DNA from: Duodenibacillus intestinigallinarum
Lineage (GTDB): Bacteria > Pseudomonadota > Gammaproteobacteria > Burkholderiales > Burkholderiaceae_F
Assembly (NCBI GenBank): GCA_019117105.1
Contig: DXAH01000047.1
Span: 1-64,000 of the forward strand
Reading direction: 5' to 3'
DNA length: 64,000 nucleotides
This document shows positions 62,900-64,000 of this stretch, in pieces (the first letter of the stretch is position 1; each line of letters begins with the position of its first letter). The translations under genes and the position numbers were made by a program. A model generated the notes under the pieces. It saw only the letters and a list, made by a program, of their open reading frames with translations, was not told where the DNA came from and made no database searches.

Positions 62900-64000
62900 A
62901 TGTCCAAGACGAAGCTTTTCCTGCAGGGCCTCACGCTCTTTGCGCTGGCACTTTCGGCCGGCTGCTCATCGTCGAACCCTAACGGCTACTACGAAAACGA
63001 CGGACCTCCCGGGCTTTTCCAAAAGAAGATTTTTCCCTGGGGCGGTAGCGAAGTAAAGCTCAAGGTCGAACAGCCCAACAAATGGGCCAATCGACCCTAC
63101 ACTGTCATGGGCAAGCGCTACTACCCAGTTACGGGTGACAAAGCAATGAATCAGGTCGGCACGGCAAGCTGGTACGGCAAGCAGTTCCACGGCAAGAAGA
63201 CGGCCATCGGCGAGGTTTACGATATGCACGCCATGACGGCGGCACACCCCACGATGGAGCTGCCGAGCTTTGCCAAGGTCACGAACCTGGAAAACGGTCG
63301 CTCAGTGATCGTGCGTGTCAACGACCGCGGCCCCTTCCTGCACGGCCGCATCATTGACTTGAGCTATGCAGCGGCCGTCAAGCTCGGCTACCAGAAAAAA
63401 GGCACGGCCCGCGTGCGAGTGGAACGCATCACGCGCCGCGATATTGCTGCGGGTCGGATTCCGTCCACAACGGCCGATAATGCCGTGCTCGTTGCATCAA
63501 GCTCCAAAAAGAGCACTACGGCTCCGGCTCAAACCCGCACGGCTTCAGCCGCTCCTCGCCAAACGCAGACGACCACCTATCGTCAGAGCACGACGCAGCT
63601 GACGCAAACCTATGAACCGGCACCAGCCCCGGCTGCCGAGCAAACGGTAACGCCCGCTGCAAAACCAGCTCCTATTCCGTCGGCTCAACCCCGTGCCGTT
63701 GCCGCCAATGAAGGCACTCTCGTCAGCGACACGACTGCGCACAACTCCAAATATGACGATCAGGTCTACGTGACGCTCTCCATTCCGGTCGAAAACACCG
63801 AGACGCCGCCCGAAGAACAGACGCCGGTTCAGAACGACGCAATGGGCGCGCTGATCGCTCAGCAGGAGACCGCGCCCGCTCAAGCTCCGGCCGAAGTATT
63901 GCCCTCCGCCATCCCCGCTGCTTCAACCGGATCTTGGTCCGTGCAGATCGGCGCCTACGGCGTGCAGGAAAATGCCAAGCAGGCTGCCGCCCACGCCGAA
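62900..64000 (+). CDS. rlpA: RlpA-type lytic transglycosylase lipoprotein, 3' end outside the window
   Basis: At least 367 residues. A lipoprotein signal ends in LSAGC, giving an outer-membrane lipoprotein. The double-psi beta-barrel domain has GTASWYGKQFHGKKTAIGE and the catalytic-type Asp in RVNDRGPFLHGRIIDLSYAAA. A long Ala/Pro/Thr-rich linker follows (about 190-340), then the start of a SPOR domain (SWSVQIGAYG), which binds denuded septal glycan. RlpA acts in daughter-cell separation. The window ends inside SPOR. Confidence 0.93.
   Translation, partial: MSKTKLFLQGLTLFALALSAGCSSSNPNGYYENDGPPGLFQKKIFPWGGSEVKLKVEQPNKWANRPYTVMGKRYYPVTGDKAMNQVGTASWYGKQFHGKKTAIGEVYDMHAMTAAHPTMELPSFAKVTNLENGRSVIVRVNDRGPFLHGRIIDLSYAAAVKLGYQKKGTARVRVERITRRDIAAGRIPSTTADNAVLVASSSKKSTTAPAQTRTASAAPRQTQTTTYRQSTTQLTQTYEPAPAPAAEQTVTPAAKPAPIPSAQPRAVAANEGTLVSDTTAHNSKYDDQVYVTLSIPVENTETPPEEQTPVQNDAMGALIAQQETAPAQAPAEVLPSAIPAASTGSWSVQIGAYGVQENAKQAAAHAE

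Overview
The window looks like chromosomal DNA of an anaerobic or microaerophilic, gut-type betaproteobacterium of the Burkholderiales, most like the Sutterellaceae (Sutterella, Parasutterella, Turicimonas). This placement is an inference from gene content and order: fmt-rsmB-DUF4390-ntrY-ntrX-trkA-trkH, a mannose-type EIIA/HPr/EI phosphorelay, gatCAB, UPF0149 and DUF1840 genes, beta-type porins, and several Tat-exported respiratory flavin or iron-sulfur enzymes. Coding density is high, with short gaps and many four-base ATGA start/stop overlaps.

Layout. 1-7.5 kb: end of ahcY, 5-formyl-THF cyclo-ligase, a lytic transglycosylase with a long Pro/Ala linker, cysK and a long-chain acyl-CoA synthetase. 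7.5-14.6 kb: a hydrogen-metabolism island. It has a HemN-like radical SAM protein, a long regulatory gap with two FNR-like boxes, then a periplasmic-type [FeFe] hydrogenase (hydA, Tat-bearing small subunit, cytochrome b) and, after a terminator, the maturases hydF and hydE. hydG is not in the window. 14.6-25.5 kb (minus strand): a GNAT-HAD fusion, prfC, an M20 peptidase, tex, a DUF1857 protein and an Aap-type amino-acid ABC transporter with no ATPase gene beside it. 25.6-32.4 kb: a CNNM/CorC-type protein, a MarR-cupin operon with paired operators, topB, a divergent DprA and def. 32.3-42.3 kb: an alpha/beta hydrolase, then fmt, rsmB, DUF4390, ntrY, ntrX, trkA and trkH. 42.3-49.7 kb: DUF1840, the PTS phosphorelay, UPF0149, the minus-strand xthA-rsuA-ampG operon, and pyrE.

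49.8-58.7 kb is the accessory, least described part. It holds a probable remnant of an aconitase-X large subunit followed by its intact DUF126 small subunit, a divergent Crp/Fnr regulator, a 0.7 kb A+T-rich gap, a Tat-exported DUF169 protein with a porin, an unrecognised 211-residue protein, a Tat-exported flavoprotein reductase with a tetraheme cytochrome c, and a second porin on the opposite strand. The flavoprotein keeps the catalytic Arg/His set of the fumarate-reductase family but lacks the usual HPT substrate motif, so its electron acceptor is probably not fumarate. 59-64 kb: DUF805, gatB, gatA and gatC, then a divergent rlpA cut by the window end.

How it fits together (inference): H2 oxidised in the periplasm would feed electrons through the cytochrome b into the quinone pool, and the flavoprotein plus cytochrome c would consume electrons on an organic acceptor entering through the porins. 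FNR-like boxes before hydA and a Crp/Fnr-type regulator near the reductase genes agree with control by oxygen or acceptor supply.
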